A DNA stretch of 64,000 nt, taken from Kumtagia sp964244725. Lineage in GTDB: Bacteria > Pseudomonadota > Alphaproteobacteria > Rhizobiales > Rhizobiaceae. Below are positions 17,261 through 26,058 of this stretch, piece after piece. Below the pieces are notes generated by a model, which was not told where the DNA came from, did no database searches, and was given only the letters and a program-made list of their open reading frames with translations. The stretch lies in assembly GCA_964244725.1 (NCBI GenBank), contig CAXTJQ010000005.1, positions 1 through 64,000 on the forward strand, given 5' to 3'. The number at the start of each line of letters is the position of its first letter. The first letter of the stretch is position 1. The position numbers were made by a program, and so were the translations under genes.

Positions 17261-18157
17261 ATGACGACCGATATCGCGACCATCGCCGCCGAACAGGCCC
17301 GGCTCCTTTCGAGCGCGCTTCCCTACATGCAGCGCTACGAGAACAAGACGGTCGTGGTGAAATATGGCGGCCACGCGATGGGCGACCCGGCGCTCGGCCA
17401 GGCTTTCGCGCGCGACATCGCGCTGCTCAAGCAGTGCGACGTCAACCCGATCGTGGTCCATGGCGGCGGGCCGCAGATCGGCGCGATGCTCGCCAAGATG
17501 GGGATCGAATCGAAGTTCGAGGGCGGCCTGCGCGTCACCGACCAGCGGACGGTCGAGATCGTCGAGATGGTGCTCGCCGGCTCGATCAACAAGGAGATCG
17601 TCGCGCTGATCAACAAGGAGGGAGAATGGGCGATCGGCCTGTGCGGCAAGGACGGCAACATGGTGTTCGCCGAAAAGGCGCGCAAGACGATTACCGATCC
17701 CGATTCCAACATCGAACGCGTGCTCGACCTCGGCTTCGTCGGCGAGCCGGTCGAGGTCGACCGCACCCTGCTCGACCTGCTCGCACGCTCCGAGATGATC
17801 CCGGTGATCGCGCCGGTCGCGCCCGGCCGCGACGGCCATACCTACAACATCAACGCCGACACCTTCGCCGGCGCCATCGCCGGCGCGCTCGAAGCCAAGC
17901 GGCTCTTGTTCCTGACCGACGTGCCCGGCGTGCTCGATCGCGACGGAAAACTGTTCGACGAGCTGACCGTCGCGCAGGCGCGGGCGCTGATCGCCGACGG
18001 CACGATCTCGGGCGGCATGATCCCCAAGGTCGAGACCTGCATCGAGGCGATCGAGCGTGGGGTGGAGGGCGTCGTCATCCTCAACGGCAAGACGCCGCAC
18101 GCCGTCCTTCTCGAACTGTTCACCCAGCACGGCGCCGGCACGCTGATCGTTCCGTGA
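17261..18157 (+). CDS. argB: Acetylglutamate kinase
   Basis: A 298-residue amino-acid-kinase-fold enzyme that phosphorylates N-acetyl-L-glutamate, the second step of arginine synthesis. VVKYGGHAMG near the N terminus, VVHGGGPQIG (phosphate loop), EGGLRVTD, NINADTFAG and the C-terminal GGMIPKVE are all present. The N-terminal extension before the first strand is typical of the arginine-inhibited hexameric form. ATG at 17261. The next gene, a broken DUF4160 frame, starts only 9 bases after the stop, so read-through transcription is likely. Confidence 0.97.
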   Translation: MTTDIATIAAEQARLLSSALPYMQRYENKTVVVKYGGHAMGDPALGQAFARDIALLKQCDVNPIVVHGGGPQIGAMLAKMGIESKFEGGLRVTDQRTVEIVEMVLAGSINKEIVALINKEGEWAIGLCGKDGNMVFAEKARKTITDPDSNIERVLDLGFVGEPVEVDRTLLDLLARSEMIPVIAPVAPGRDGHTYNINADTFAGAIAGALEAKRLLFLTDVPGVLDRDGKLFDELTVAQARALIADGTISGGMIPKVETCIEAIERGVEGVVILNGKTPHAVLLELFTQHGAGTLIVP

Positions 18158-18166
18158 ACGCTCGCC

Positions 18167-18409
18167 ATGCCGGTCATTTTCCGTCACAAGGGTTTCCGAT
18201 TTCTCTTCTAGTCGAACGAGGGCAACCCGCGAGAGCCGCCCCACATCCATGCGCTGAAGGATAATGTCGACGCCAAGTTTTGGCTTTGGCCCGATGTCGT
18301 CGTGGATTACAATGATGGCTTCAGCGCCAGGACACTGCGCGAATTGGCGGAAATCATTTCGAATCGACGCGACTACATCACGGATGTCTGGAATGGCTTC
18401 TTCAGTTGG
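18167..18409 (+). pseudogene. DUF4160 gene with an internal amber codon
   Basis: From ATG 18167 the frame reads MPVIFRHKGFRFLF, then a TAG at 18209-18211, then continues SNEGNPREPPHIHALKDN and on to ITDVWNGFFS, which is the whole DUF4160 domain of about 80 residues. The TAG stands where related sequences have Tyr (compare HFYGSD in the second copy near 39.3 kb), a one-base change from TAC. The natural end also seems lost: the codon at 18407-18409, where a TGA would fit, is TGG. DUF4160 is usually paired with DUF2442 in proposed toxin-antitoxin-like modules, as here. Function not established. Confidence 0.7.
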
Positions 18410-18653
18410 AGCAAAATCGATCCGGTTCGACGAAGACAGCTTCTGGGTCGATCTTTCCGACGGCCGGACGCTCGGGGTCCCTTTGGCCTGGTTCCCGAAG
18501 CTGCTGCGCGCATCGCCGTCGGCGCGCGAGCAGGTTTCTTTCAGCAGCAGGGGACTGCATTGGGAGGACCTGGACGAGGATATCTCGATCGAGGGCCTTC
18601 TCGCGGGTCGCGGCGATCGAACGAGGCTTGGCCCGGCGACAAAGGTCGCCTGA
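18393..18653 (+). CDS. DUF2442 protein, partner of DUF4160
   Basis: An 86-residue intact small protein with the DUF2442 pattern: IRFDEDSFWVDLSDGRTL, PLAWFPKLL, and near the end GLHWEDLDEDISIEGLL. ATG 18393 lies inside the end of the broken DUF4160 frame in another reading frame, a coupling overlap. DUF2442 proteins are thought to act as the antitoxin-like partner of DUF4160, but no biochemical role is established. It resembles the DUF2442 protein at 38.8-39.1 kb in the same window. Confidence 0.75.
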   Translation: MASSVGAKSIRFDEDSFWVDLSDGRTLGVPLAWFPKLLRASPSAREQVSFSSRGLHWEDLDEDISIEGLLAGRGDRTRLGPATKVA

Positions 18654-18669
18654 ACGTTCGGTCCGGCGG

Positions 18670-19485
18670 TCAATCGGCGCTGGGGTTCGGCTCGCCCGCG
18701 AGCATGTCGCGCTGACGCTTCGCACCCAGCACCAGGCGTGAAGCCTGCGCGGCGAGGTCGTCGACGCGGCCGTCATAGTCCGGCGCGATCGTGCCGAAGA
18801 CGCGGTCCCACAGCGAGGTGTAATTGCCGTAATTGTAACGAAACTCCGAATGATGCTGGTCGTGGAAGAAGGCGCACAGCATCGGCGAGGGGAAGCGCGC
18901 CGCCGGCGCGGCGAAATATTCGAAGCCGGCATGGCCGAAGGTGCCGTTGATCTGGTCGTAGAGCCGGTTGGCGAGAACCACCACGGGCGGAAACGGAAAC
19001 ACGAACAGCATCAGCGTGTGATGCGCCTGCGATAGCGCGGTATCGACGACCGTCATCGAATCGTGGCTCCAGACGGTCGGCGCCACGCTGCGGTGATGAA
19101 AGGCGTGGTGCCTGTAGAACAGTTTCGTGTGCAGCAGGCGGTGCGCCAGATAGAACCAGAGATCGGACACCAGCATGCAGAGGAACATGATCGGCAACGC
19201 GTTCCACCACGTCAGGCGCCACGGCGACGGCGCCCAGCCCATATGCTGGCAGAAGATGCCGAAGGCGACCGAGGTCGACGTGACCAAGATCGAGACCATG
19301 CTCTGCTTCATCTCGGCGATCATCCGCTTGTCGCCGCGTCTCGACTTCTGGATGCGGCGGTCGGGATTGCCGCGGTTGAGCAGGATGACGGAGTAACCGA
19401 AGAGAAAATAGAACGCGACGGTCACCGCATAGATCCCGGCGAGCAGCGCCAGGAACACGGCAAGATTGTCGATGAAAGGCATCAT
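18670..19485 (-). CDS. Sterol desaturase / fatty acid hydroxylase family membrane protein (copy 1)
   Basis: A 271-residue integral membrane di-iron oxygenase. The histidine clusters expected of the family are HRLLH, HHAFHH and HDQHH, set among four or so hydrophobic segments (first at about residues 6-36). Such enzymes hydroxylate or desaturate lipids at the membrane; the substrate here is unknown. It is followed upstream on the same strand by a close paralogue (about 130 bases away), a tandem duplication. The start is MMPFID at 19485 or the next codon. Confidence 0.88.
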   Translation of the reverse strand: MMPFIDNLAVFLALLAGIYAVTVAFYFLFGYSVILLNRGNPDRRIQKSRRGDKRMIAEMKQSMVSILVTSTSVAFGIFCQHMGWAPSPWRLTWWNALPIMFLCMLVSDLWFYLAHRLLHTKLFYRHHAFHHRSVAPTVWSHDSMTVVDTALSQAHHTLMLFVFPFPPVVVLANRLYDQINGTFGHAGFEYFAAPAARFPSPMLCAFFHDQHHSEFRYNYGNYTSLWDRVFGTIAPDYDGRVDDLAAQASRLVLGAKRQRDMLAGEPNPSAD

Positions 19486-19615
19486 GCGATTGCGCGGATC
19501 GGTCCTGGAGCGGAGACAGGACCCAAGCTAGCAGAAATCGTCTGGGTAGGAAGCGCGTACATCGCTGCTTTTTCGCCGCGCCGCCACGACTGCCGCGTTT
19601 TCCAAGCCTATTGCC

Positions 19616-20413
19616 TTACTCTGCCGGCGCCTGCCCGATCGCGGGCCTCCTGCTGAAACGAAGCGGCGCCGGCGACGCTTCCGCGGCTTTCACCCGGGCA
19701 TCGTAGGTCGGCGCGACGGTCCCCATGACGCGATCCCAGAACGAAAAGAAATTCGCGTAATTGTAGCGGAATTCGGCATGATGCTGGTCATGGTAGGTCG
19801 TGCACAGCATCGGCGAGGGATAGCGCGCCGTGGAGGACGCGAAATATTCGAAGCCGGCATGGCCGAACGTGCCGTTGCCCTGGTCGAAGAGCCGGTGCGC
19901 GATGAGAACCAGCGGCGGGAACGGCACCAGGAACAGGATGACCGCGTAGAAGCCCTGGCTCATGGCCGTGTCGACGACGCCGATCGCGTCGTTGCTCCAG
20001 ACGGTCGGGGCGACGCTTTTGTGATGCAGGGCATGAAAGCGATAGAACGGCCTGGTGTGAAGGATGCGATGGGCGACATAGAACCACGCGTCGAACAGCA
20101 CCATGCACAGCACGAACAGGAGCGGCGCCGTCCACCAGCTCAGGGCCCAGGGCGCCGGCGTCCAGCCCTTATATTGCGCGAAGAGACCGAACGAGACCGA
20201 CAGGCACGTGACGAGGATCGACAGCAGGCTCTGGCGGATTTCGATCGCCTTGCGTTTCTCGCCGCGGCGGTTCTTCTGGATGCGACGTTCCGGATTGCGG
20301 TCGTTGACCCAGCTGATGCCGAAGCCCAAAATGAAATAGACGGCGACTGTCGCGGCGTAGACGGCGGCGAGCAGCAGCGCGAATTCAGCGAAACCGTATG
20401 CGAAGCCTGTCAT
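19616..20413 (-). CDS. Sterol desaturase / fatty acid hydroxylase family membrane protein (copy 2)
   Basis: A protein of 265 residues, collinear with copy 1 throughout (shared RRIQKxRRG, SILVT, FYxxHAxHHxSVAPTVWS, NGTFGHAGFEYFA, SPMLC and FRYNY). Histidine clusters HRILH, HALHH and HDQHH are intact, so both copies should bind di-iron. ATG 20413 is used; a GTG at 20434 is an alternative. It is divergent from the aldehyde dehydrogenase gene with a 240-base gap in which no clear site was found. The substrate is unknown; a tandem pair may mean two lipid substrates or dosage. Confidence 0.88.
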   Translation of the reverse strand: MTGFAYGFAEFALLLAAVYAATVAVYFILGFGISWVNDRNPERRIQKNRRGEKRKAIEIRQSLLSILVTCLSVSFGLFAQYKGWTPAPWALSWWTAPLLFVLCMVLFDAWFYVAHRILHTRPFYRFHALHHKSVAPTVWSNDAIGVVDTAMSQGFYAVILFLVPFPPLVLIAHRLFDQGNGTFGHAGFEYFASSTARYPSPMLCTTYHDQHHAEFRYNYANFFSFWDRVMGTVAPTYDARVKAAEASPAPLRFSRRPAIGQAPAE

Positions 20414-20656
20414 GTCTGACGGTATTCCCTGCACTATGCGGCGATCTCCGGGTTGATAGCACGGGCGCGGCCGCGAGGAAATCGACGGGCGTTCTCGATA
20501 CGCGCGACCGATGGCCTCGCCTGCAGCGAGTGAGGCGTCGGCCGCCGCCGCATGCGATTCCAGTGGAATTGCCGAGCCGAGCCGCGATATAGCGCGTCAT
20601 CTCCTCGCCAAGGGCCGGACGCCGGCGCCGCGGCCCATCCCGAAGGTTTCGACACC

Positions 20657-22165
20657 ATGGATATACGGCAGGAAACCCACGATCTGCTTGGCCGGCTGTG
20701 CGTCAGGGCCGCGCTGTCAGGCGGCGATCTCGCCGTGCGCAGCCCGGTGACCGGCGAAGAGATCGCCGCCTTGGCCTCGATCGCGCCGGATGAAGCGGCG
20801 GCGGCGATCGGCGCCGCCGACAAGGCGTTCCGCGACTGGCGCAACGTGCCTGCGCCCAAGCGCGGCGAACTCGTTCGGCTGCTCGGCGAGGAACTGCGGG
20901 CGCACAAGGCCGATCTCGGCCGCCTCGTGTCGATCGAGGCCGGCAAGATCCCGTCCGAGGGGCTGGGCGAAGTCCAGGAGATGATCGACATCTGCGATTT
21001 CGCGGTCGGCCTTTCGCGGCAGCTTTACGGCCTGACGATCGCCACCGAGCGGCCGGGTCACCGCATGATGGAGACCTGGCATCCGCTCGGCGTCGTCGGC
21101 GTCATCTCGGCGTTCAACTTCCCGGTCGCCGTCTGGTCGTGGAACTCGGCGCTGGCGCTGGTTTGCGGCAACGCCGTGGTCTGGAAGCCGTCGGAAAAGA
21201 CGCCGCTGACCGCGCTCGCCTGCCAGGCGATTTTTGGCCGCGCGGCCGAGCGCGCCGGCGATGTGCCAAACGGCCTGTTGCAGGTGCTCGTCGGCGACCG
21301 CTCGGTCGGCGAGGTTCTGGTCGATCATGCGAAGGTCGCCCTCGTTTCCGCCACGGGCTCGACCCGCATGGGCCGCGACGTCGGCCCGCGACTGGCCAAG
21401 CGCTTCGCCCGCGCGATCCTCGAACTCGGCGGCAACAATGGCGGCATCGTCTGTCCGTCGGCCGATCTCGACATGGCGGTGCGCGCCATCGCCTTTGGCG
21501 CGATGGGCACGGCCGGCCAGCGCTGCACGTCGCTGCGCCGTCTGTTCGTGCACGAGAGCATCTACGAGGCGCTCGTGCCGCGCCTGCGCAAGGCCTACGC
21601 CAGCGTCTCGGTCGGCAACCCGCTGGAAACCGCCGCGCTGGTCGGTCCGCTGATCGACAAGGCCGCCTTCGACGGCATGACGAAGGCGCTGGACGCGGCC
21701 AAGGGCGCAGGTGGGAAGACGACAGGCGGCGAGCGGATCGAGACCGGTCACGCCGACGCCTACTACGTACGGCCCGCTTTGATCGAAATGCCGGCGCAGA
21801 CGGGACCCGTGCTGGAGGAGACCTTCGCGCCGATCCTTTATGTGATGAAGTACAGCGACTTCGACGCCGCGCTCACCGACCACAATGCGGTCGGGGCCGG
21901 GCTCTCCTCGTCGATCTTCACGCTCGACCTGCGGGAGGCCGAACGGTTCCTGTCGGCCGAGGGCTCGGATTGCGGCATCGCCAACGTCAACATCGGCACG
22001 TCGGGCGCCGAGATCGGCGGCGCGTTCGGCGGCGAGAAGGAAACCGGCGGCGGCCGTGAGTCCGGCTCGGACGCGTGGAAGGCCTATATGCGCCGCGCGA
22101 CCAACACGGTGAACTATTCCAACGCCCTGCCGCTGGCGCAGGGGGTGTCGTTCGATATCGATTAG
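20657..22165 (+). CDS. amaB: L-aminoadipate-semialdehyde dehydrogenase-type aldehyde dehydrogenase (ALDH7)
   Basis: A 502-residue NAD-dependent aldehyde dehydrogenase. SAFNFPVAVWSWN (cofactor channel), SATGSTRMG, ELGGNNGGIV with neighbouring Glu, and the catalytic Cys (about residue 290) in GTAGQRCTSLRR are intact. The FGGEKETGGGRESGSDAWKAYMRR end is typical of the ALDH7 (antiquitin) group, which oxidises alpha-aminoadipate semialdehyde in lysine breakdown. Other lysine-pathway genes (a racemase, lysine aminotransferase or amino-acid oxidase) are not in the window. It ends overlapping the convergent transglycosylase gene by 4 bases. Confidence 0.88.
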   Translation: MDIRQETHDLLGRLCVRAALSGGDLAVRSPVTGEEIAALASIAPDEAAAAIGAADKAFRDWRNVPAPKRGELVRLLGEELRAHKADLGRLVSIEAGKIPSEGLGEVQEMIDICDFAVGLSRQLYGLTIATERPGHRMMETWHPLGVVGVISAFNFPVAVWSWNSALALVCGNAVVWKPSEKTPLTALACQAIFGRAAERAGDVPNGLLQVLVGDRSVGEVLVDHAKVALVSATGSTRMGRDVGPRLAKRFARAILELGGNNGGIVCPSADLDMAVRAIAFGAMGTAGQRCTSLRRLFVHESIYEALVPRLRKAYASVSVGNPLETAALVGPLIDKAAFDGMTKALDAAKGAGGKTTGGERIETGHADAYYVRPALIEMPAQTGPVLEETFAPILYVMKYSDFDAALTDHNAVGAGLSSSIFTLDLREAERFLSAEGSDCGIANVNIGTSGAEIGGAFGGEKETGGGRESGSDAWKAYMRRATNTVNYSNALPLAQGVSFDID

Positions 22166-23403
22166 CGGATGGCCCTGACCAGTTCGGCATCCGGAAAGCA
22201 GGTCGGCGCAAGGCCGTTTCTGGCCTGCCAGAGGCCGATGGAGCGGCGGGTCTTGAAGCCGGGCAGGCCGTCGGCGCCGCCGACGTCGTAGCCCTTGGCT
22301 TCGAGCGCGCGCTGGAGCGCCGCGATGTCGGAGCGGTAAAGGCCGCCGACCTTGCCCCAGGACGCCGCGAACGGTTCGTCGCCTCTGGCGATGCGGTCGG
22401 CGGAATGGCCGATGAACAGCGCGTAGAGGTCGCTGATGTTGTATTGCTTGAGCACGTAGAAGTTGGGCGTGACGATGAAGGAAGGACCGTCTCGGCCGGC
22501 GGGCATCAGCAGGAAACCCTGCTTGCCGGCTTCGTTTTCCGGGAACGGGCCTCCACCGATGCGAACAATTCCCATGCCGGCCCATTCGCCGATCGTCCTG
22601 CCCTGGTCCGGCCCCTCCAGAGCGCAGGAGACGGCTGGCGGCGCCACGACCTCGAAGCCCCAATCCCGGCCCGATATCCAGCCGTAATCCTTGAGGTAGC
22701 TGGCGATCGACGCCAGCGTGTCGGGCGCGGAAGTCCAGATGTCCGCGCGGCCGTCGCCGTCGCCGTCGACGGCGTGCTTGAGGAACGAACTCGGCAGGAA
22801 TTGCGGCTGGCCGAGCGCGCCGGCCCAGGACGATTTCATCGCGCCGCGCGCGGCCAGGCCTCGTTCGACCATCGCCAGCGCGGCGAGCACTTCGGTGCGG
22901 AACATCGCCTTGCGCGTGGCCATGAAAGCCTTGGTTCCGAGAACCTCGAAGGCGTCGTAAGGAATTTTGGCGGTCCCAAACTGCGTCTCGCGGCCCCAGA
23001 TCGCGAGCACGATGCCGCCGGGCGCGCCGTAGCGTTTCTCGACGGTGGCGAGGGTGGCCGCATATTTCGCCGCCTGGACCCTGCCGCCGGAGGAGACCGC
23101 GCGCAGGGTCTTCTCGGCGAAATACGCGCCAGGCGAGCCGAACTCGGCCTGATGCTGCGTTTTCGGCGTTTCCGGCTCGGCGCCGGGCAGGACGAGGTCG
23201 GGCAGCTTCAGATTCGGCTTCACGCCGTCGAAGGCGGAGTCGAAGGTCTTTCTCGATATGCCCTCGGCCTTGGCATCGGGCCAGAGATCCGTCTCGATCC
23301 ACGTTCGGAACTGGTCATCGATTTTGGACCCTGCCGCCGTAACGGAGACGCACGCAACCATCGCCATGCACGCCAGAACGATCCTGCCGCCGGATGTCCG
23401 CAT
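22162..23403 (-). CDS. Lytic murein transglycosylase, MltB family
   Basis: A 413-residue exported peptidoglycan lyase that cleaves the MurNAc-GlcNAc bond to give 1,6-anhydroMurNAc. An N-terminal signal peptide (about residues 1-24) is followed by the transglycosylase domain with the catalytic Glu in AIWGRETQFG (about residue 139) and WAGALGQPQFLPSSF. A C-terminal peptidoglycan-binding-like segment (ALQRALEAKGYDVGGADG) closes the protein. The start overlaps the recR stop (TGATG), so it is translationally coupled to recR. Confidence 0.92.
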   Translation of the reverse strand: MRTSGGRIVLACMAMVACVSVTAAGSKIDDQFRTWIETDLWPDAKAEGISRKTFDSAFDGVKPNLKLPDLVLPGAEPETPKTQHQAEFGSPGAYFAEKTLRAVSSGGRVQAAKYAATLATVEKRYGAPGGIVLAIWGRETQFGTAKIPYDAFEVLGTKAFMATRKAMFRTEVLAALAMVERGLAARGAMKSSWAGALGQPQFLPSSFLKHAVDGDGDGRADIWTSAPDTLASIASYLKDYGWISGRDWGFEVVAPPAVSCALEGPDQGRTIGEWAGMGIVRIGGGPFPENEAGKQGFLLMPAGRDGPSFIVTPNFYVLKQYNISDLYALFIGHSADRIARGDEPFAASWGKVGGLYRSDIAALQRALEAKGYDVGGADGLPGFKTRRSIGLWQARNGLAPTCFPDAELVRAIR

Positions 23404-24008
23404 CAGAACGCCGTCCTCGACTTGAGCGCCGCCGTGAGCGTGCCCTCGTCGAGATAGTCGAGTTCGCCGCCGACCGGCACCCCATGGGCAAGACGCGTGA
23501 TCTTGACCTCGAACCCGGCCAGTTGGTCGGTGAGGTAGTGCGCGGTGGTCAGGCCCTCGACGGTCGCGTTCACCGCTATGACGATTTCCGCGACGCCGCC
23601 TTGCGCCACCCGGTCGACGAGGTCGCGGATGCGAAGCTGATCGGGGCCGACGCCATCAAGCGGCGACAGCGTTCCGCCGAGCACGTGGTACCTCGCGTTG
23701 AGCGCCGCCGCGCGCTCCAGCGCCCAAAGATCGGACACGTCCTCGACCACAAGAATGGTCGACCCGTCGCGGCGCGGATCGGCGCAGATCATGCACGGGT
23801 CGATCGTGTCGACATTGCCGCAGACCGAGCAGATGCGGATCTTGTCGACGGCGTCGGCCATGGCGCCGGCGAGCGGGGCCAGAAGCTGGTCCTTCTTCTT
23901 GATCAGATGCAGCGCCGCGCGGCGCGCGGACCGTGGCCCAAGCCCCGGCACCTTGGCCAGAAGCTGGATCAGGCGCTCGATTTCAGGACCGGCGATTCGC
24001 TTGGACAT
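23403..24008 (-). CDS. recR: Recombination protein RecR
   Basis: A 201-residue DNA-binding protein of the RecFOR pathway, which loads RecA onto gaps. The helix-hairpin-helix region (VPGLGPRSARRAALHL), a four-Cys zinc finger (CSVCGNVDTIDPCMIC), and the Toprim domain with VVEDVSDLWALE are present. In many relatives it lies directly after dnaX-ybaB; here a SleB-like gene and a PIN-containing pair separate ybaB from recR. Confidence 0.97.
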   Translation of the reverse strand: MSKRIAGPEIERLIQLLAKVPGLGPRSARRAALHLIKKKDQLLAPLAGAMADAVDKIRICSVCGNVDTIDPCMICADPRRDGSTILVVEDVSDLWALERAAALNARYHVLGGTLSPLDGVGPDQLRIRDLVDRVAQGGVAEIVIAVNATVEGLTTAHYLTDQLAGFEVKITRLAHGVPVGGELDYLDEGTLTAALKSRTAF

Positions 24009-24093
24009 CGGCGACGATTAAAGCGTTTCCAGGCGGGAATGAAGCCGTCCCTATTGCCAGGCCGGCGCATTCGCGAGGGATTGGAGCCAGCCC

Positions 24094-25092
24094 TCAATTG
24101 TAGGCGGGGGCCGATCCGTCCTCGCCGACCAGCATCGCGCCGATGGCGGACGCGGCGTCGGGATCGACGTCGAAGGACATCCGAGCATCCGACGCGACGG
24201 AGCCCGTCGATAGCGGCTCGGCCATCGCGACCGCGCCGCCGCCATCGGCGGCGCCGAAGGGTGCGGATGCAGGCAAGGCGGATCGTTGCGCCGGCGCGGG
24301 GGGCATGGGAGGGAACGCGCTCGCGATCTGCGGCGGGGCGTCCGGCCGCGCGGTCGGCGTCGGTCCGTCAAGCGCCATCGGCAGGTCGATGGGAAGATTG
24401 TCGGCCTGCGCGATCGCGGTGGTCTCGCTGACGATCGTCGCCGGCCGTACCGCCTGCACCGCGACGGGCGTTGGCTGCGCCATCACCGGCGCGGGCCGCG
24501 CGATCGCTCGTACGGGCTGCGCCGCGGCGATCATCACCGGCCGGTAGGACGATTTCTCGTCGGGCAGCACGACGGGCTCGCCGCGGCGGCCGCGGCGCTC
24601 GTAGAATTCGTTGCCGCCCGCCATCAGCACGTAGTGCATGTTCCTGTAGGGATAGCGGCGGCCGGCGGTGTGGAAGTACATCGCGTTCCTGACCTTGGCG
24701 TTGCGTTCGCCGCGCAGCACGGCATCGGCCGCGGCCTCGACATCCGGCAATGCGCTCGACTTCATGGGACGCGTCATCACGCCCGGCGCGAACTGACCCC
24801 TGGCGCCGACGACTTCGCAGATCGTGCCGCCGTGCTGGCCGGAGCGCAGCCGGTTCATCACCACCGTGCCGACCGCGATCATGCCGTCGCGGCTCGAACG
24901 GTTCGATTCGAAGAACATGGCGCGCATCAGGCATTCCTTGTCGCGCGCGCCGTAACTCGCGCCGCGCCAACTGGCGGGAACGACCATCGAAGTGACGCGG
25001 TCGGTCAGATCCATGGTCTGACTGCACGCCGAGGCGATGAAGGGGATCGCCAGAACCGCCAGCAAAGCGGGCAGGCGCCGCGGCGCCGTCAC
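24094..25092 (-). CDS. SleB-like cell wall hydrolase, probable lipoprotein
   Basis: A 332-residue exported protein. The signal peptide ends in a lipobox (FIASAC, Cys about residue 23). The hydrolase_2 (SleB) domain covers about residues 45-170 with RAMFFESNRSSRDGMIAVG, holding the catalytic Glu, and NAMYFHTAG. The remaining half is a low-complexity Ala/Pro-rich region, probably a periplasmic linker. It should cut peptidoglycan at or near the outer membrane. It is on the same strand as recR and mltB, giving a run of cell-wall and repair genes. Confidence 0.85.
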   Translation of the reverse strand: MTAPRRLPALLAVLAIPFIASACSQTMDLTDRVTSMVVPASWRGASYGARDKECLMRAMFFESNRSSRDGMIAVGTVVMNRLRSGQHGGTICEVVGARGQFAPGVMTRPMKSSALPDVEAAADAVLRGERNAKVRNAMYFHTAGRRYPYRNMHYVLMAGGNEFYERRGRRGEPVVLPDEKSSYRPVMIAAAQPVRAIARPAPVMAQPTPVAVQAVRPATIVSETTAIAQADNLPIDLPMALDGPTPTARPDAPPQIASAFPPMPPAPAQRSALPASAPFGAADGGGAVAMAEPLSTGSVASDARMSFDVDPDAASAIGAMLVGEDGSAPAYN

Positions 25093-25231
25093 GAGTTGCG
25101 TCTCATATTCACTCCCGGCAAGTCCCCACCTGTGACCAGAATGTGCAATTTTCGGGCGAAATCATGACGCGAGCATCGTGTGGACCAACGCCAACCATGT
25201 TCGTAGGTTTTAAAGGTTAACGAATTCTCAA

Positions 25232-25723
25232 TCAGCGGAAATCGTAGCGTTCGTTCCGGATGTGGTTGAAATTCACGACCGCCAATTTCCGGGTCTGGGC
25301 TGCAACGTGCAGGTCATGATCGGACGTCAGTAAGGTAGCGTCCTTTCTCATGCCGAGAGCCATCAAGAGGACCGAGTCGGTGACGCCCAGCCGAACGTAG
25401 GATCGGTCACGGACAGCGGAGCGGCTTTCGACGTAGTGCTCGTCCGCGTGAAGAATCAACGCCGCGAGCGTCGCTGCAACCGCTTCGCGAATCGGACTAC
25501 CGATTTGACGAACCAGATTGGAGGTTTCGCTCGCGACATTGGGTGTGATCACGACATTGCGCGCGGCCTTGACGATTTCGCACAGCAATTGGAAATCGGT
25601 CGCATCGTAGTGAGCGAGACGCTTGTGACGCCCAATATAATCTGGATTGGCCAGGCCAACGCTGAGAAGCACGCAGAGGCTGGTGTCGACGATCAATGGT
25701 CGGCCATTAAAGGGGTTGACCAT
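25232..25723 (-). CDS. PIN-domain protein, probable RNase toxin
   Basis: A 163-residue PIN fold with a full acidic set: Asp13 (LIVDTS), Glu66 (VASETSN), Asp116 (GVTDSVLL) and Asp135 (TLLTSDHDL). Such proteins are usually Mg-dependent RNases of VapC type. Its ATG (25723) overlaps the stop of the upstream 98-residue gene (TGATG), the arrangement typical of toxin-antitoxin pairs. The larger size than a common VapC (about 130 residues) and the unrelated partner make the module atypical. It lies between ybaB and the SleB gene. Confidence 0.75.
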   Translation of the reverse strand: MVNPFNGRPLIVDTSLCVLLSVGLANPDYIGRHKRLAHYDATDFQLLCEIVKAARNVVITPNVASETSNLVRQIGSPIREAVAATLAALILHADEHYVESRSAVRDRSYVRLGVTDSVLLMALGMRKDATLLTSDHDLHVAAQTRKLAVVNFNHIRNERYDFR

Positions 25724-26019
25724 CACGCGGTGCGCAACTCTCGATCTTCGACCGACAAGACATGGCCGTCAGCATCGCGTATCCTCACCATCTTGTACCA
25801 GCGATCCTGATAGTCGAAATCCTGAAACATCGAAGCCACGCCGCGGGTGGCGGCCTTTTTCCGTTTTTCCCATTTCCTGCGAAAGCCGATGGTCACGTTC
25901 CAGATCGCACCGTCGTCGTCGAAGTCGACTTCTTCCAGACCAATTTCAAAAATACCTTCGTCCCCGAACAAGTCGGAAATATAGGCTTTTGCACTCCTCA
26001 CCGCATCTTTAACTTCCAT
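25723..26019 (-). CDS. Hypothetical 98-residue protein, partner of the PIN gene
   Basis: I do not recognise a named family. The protein is acidic in the middle (EEVDFDDDGAIWNVTIGF) and basic after it (FRRKWEKRKKA), with a C-terminal YKMVRIRDADGHVLSVEDREL that looks like paired beta strands. ATG 26019 is chosen because GGAGG stands 5 bases upstream; an earlier in-frame start gives four more residues. The TGATG overlap with the PIN gene suggests it is the antitoxin or a co-regulated subunit. No DNA-binding motif is evident. Confidence 0.65.
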   Translation of the reverse strand: MEVKDAVRSAKAYISDLFGDEGIFEIGLEEVDFDDDGAIWNVTIGFRRKWEKRKKAATRGVASMFQDFDYQDRWYKMVRIRDADGHVLSVEDRELRTA

Positions 26020-26058
26020 TACTACCTCCAAGACTCGACCTTCCGCTTCGTATCCGAC

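Noticed and set aside
20717..23302. Minus-strand open frame of 861 codons across amaB and mltB
   Set aside because: It overlaps two recognised genes on opposite strands and is Arg-rich low-complexity translation typical of a shadow frame.
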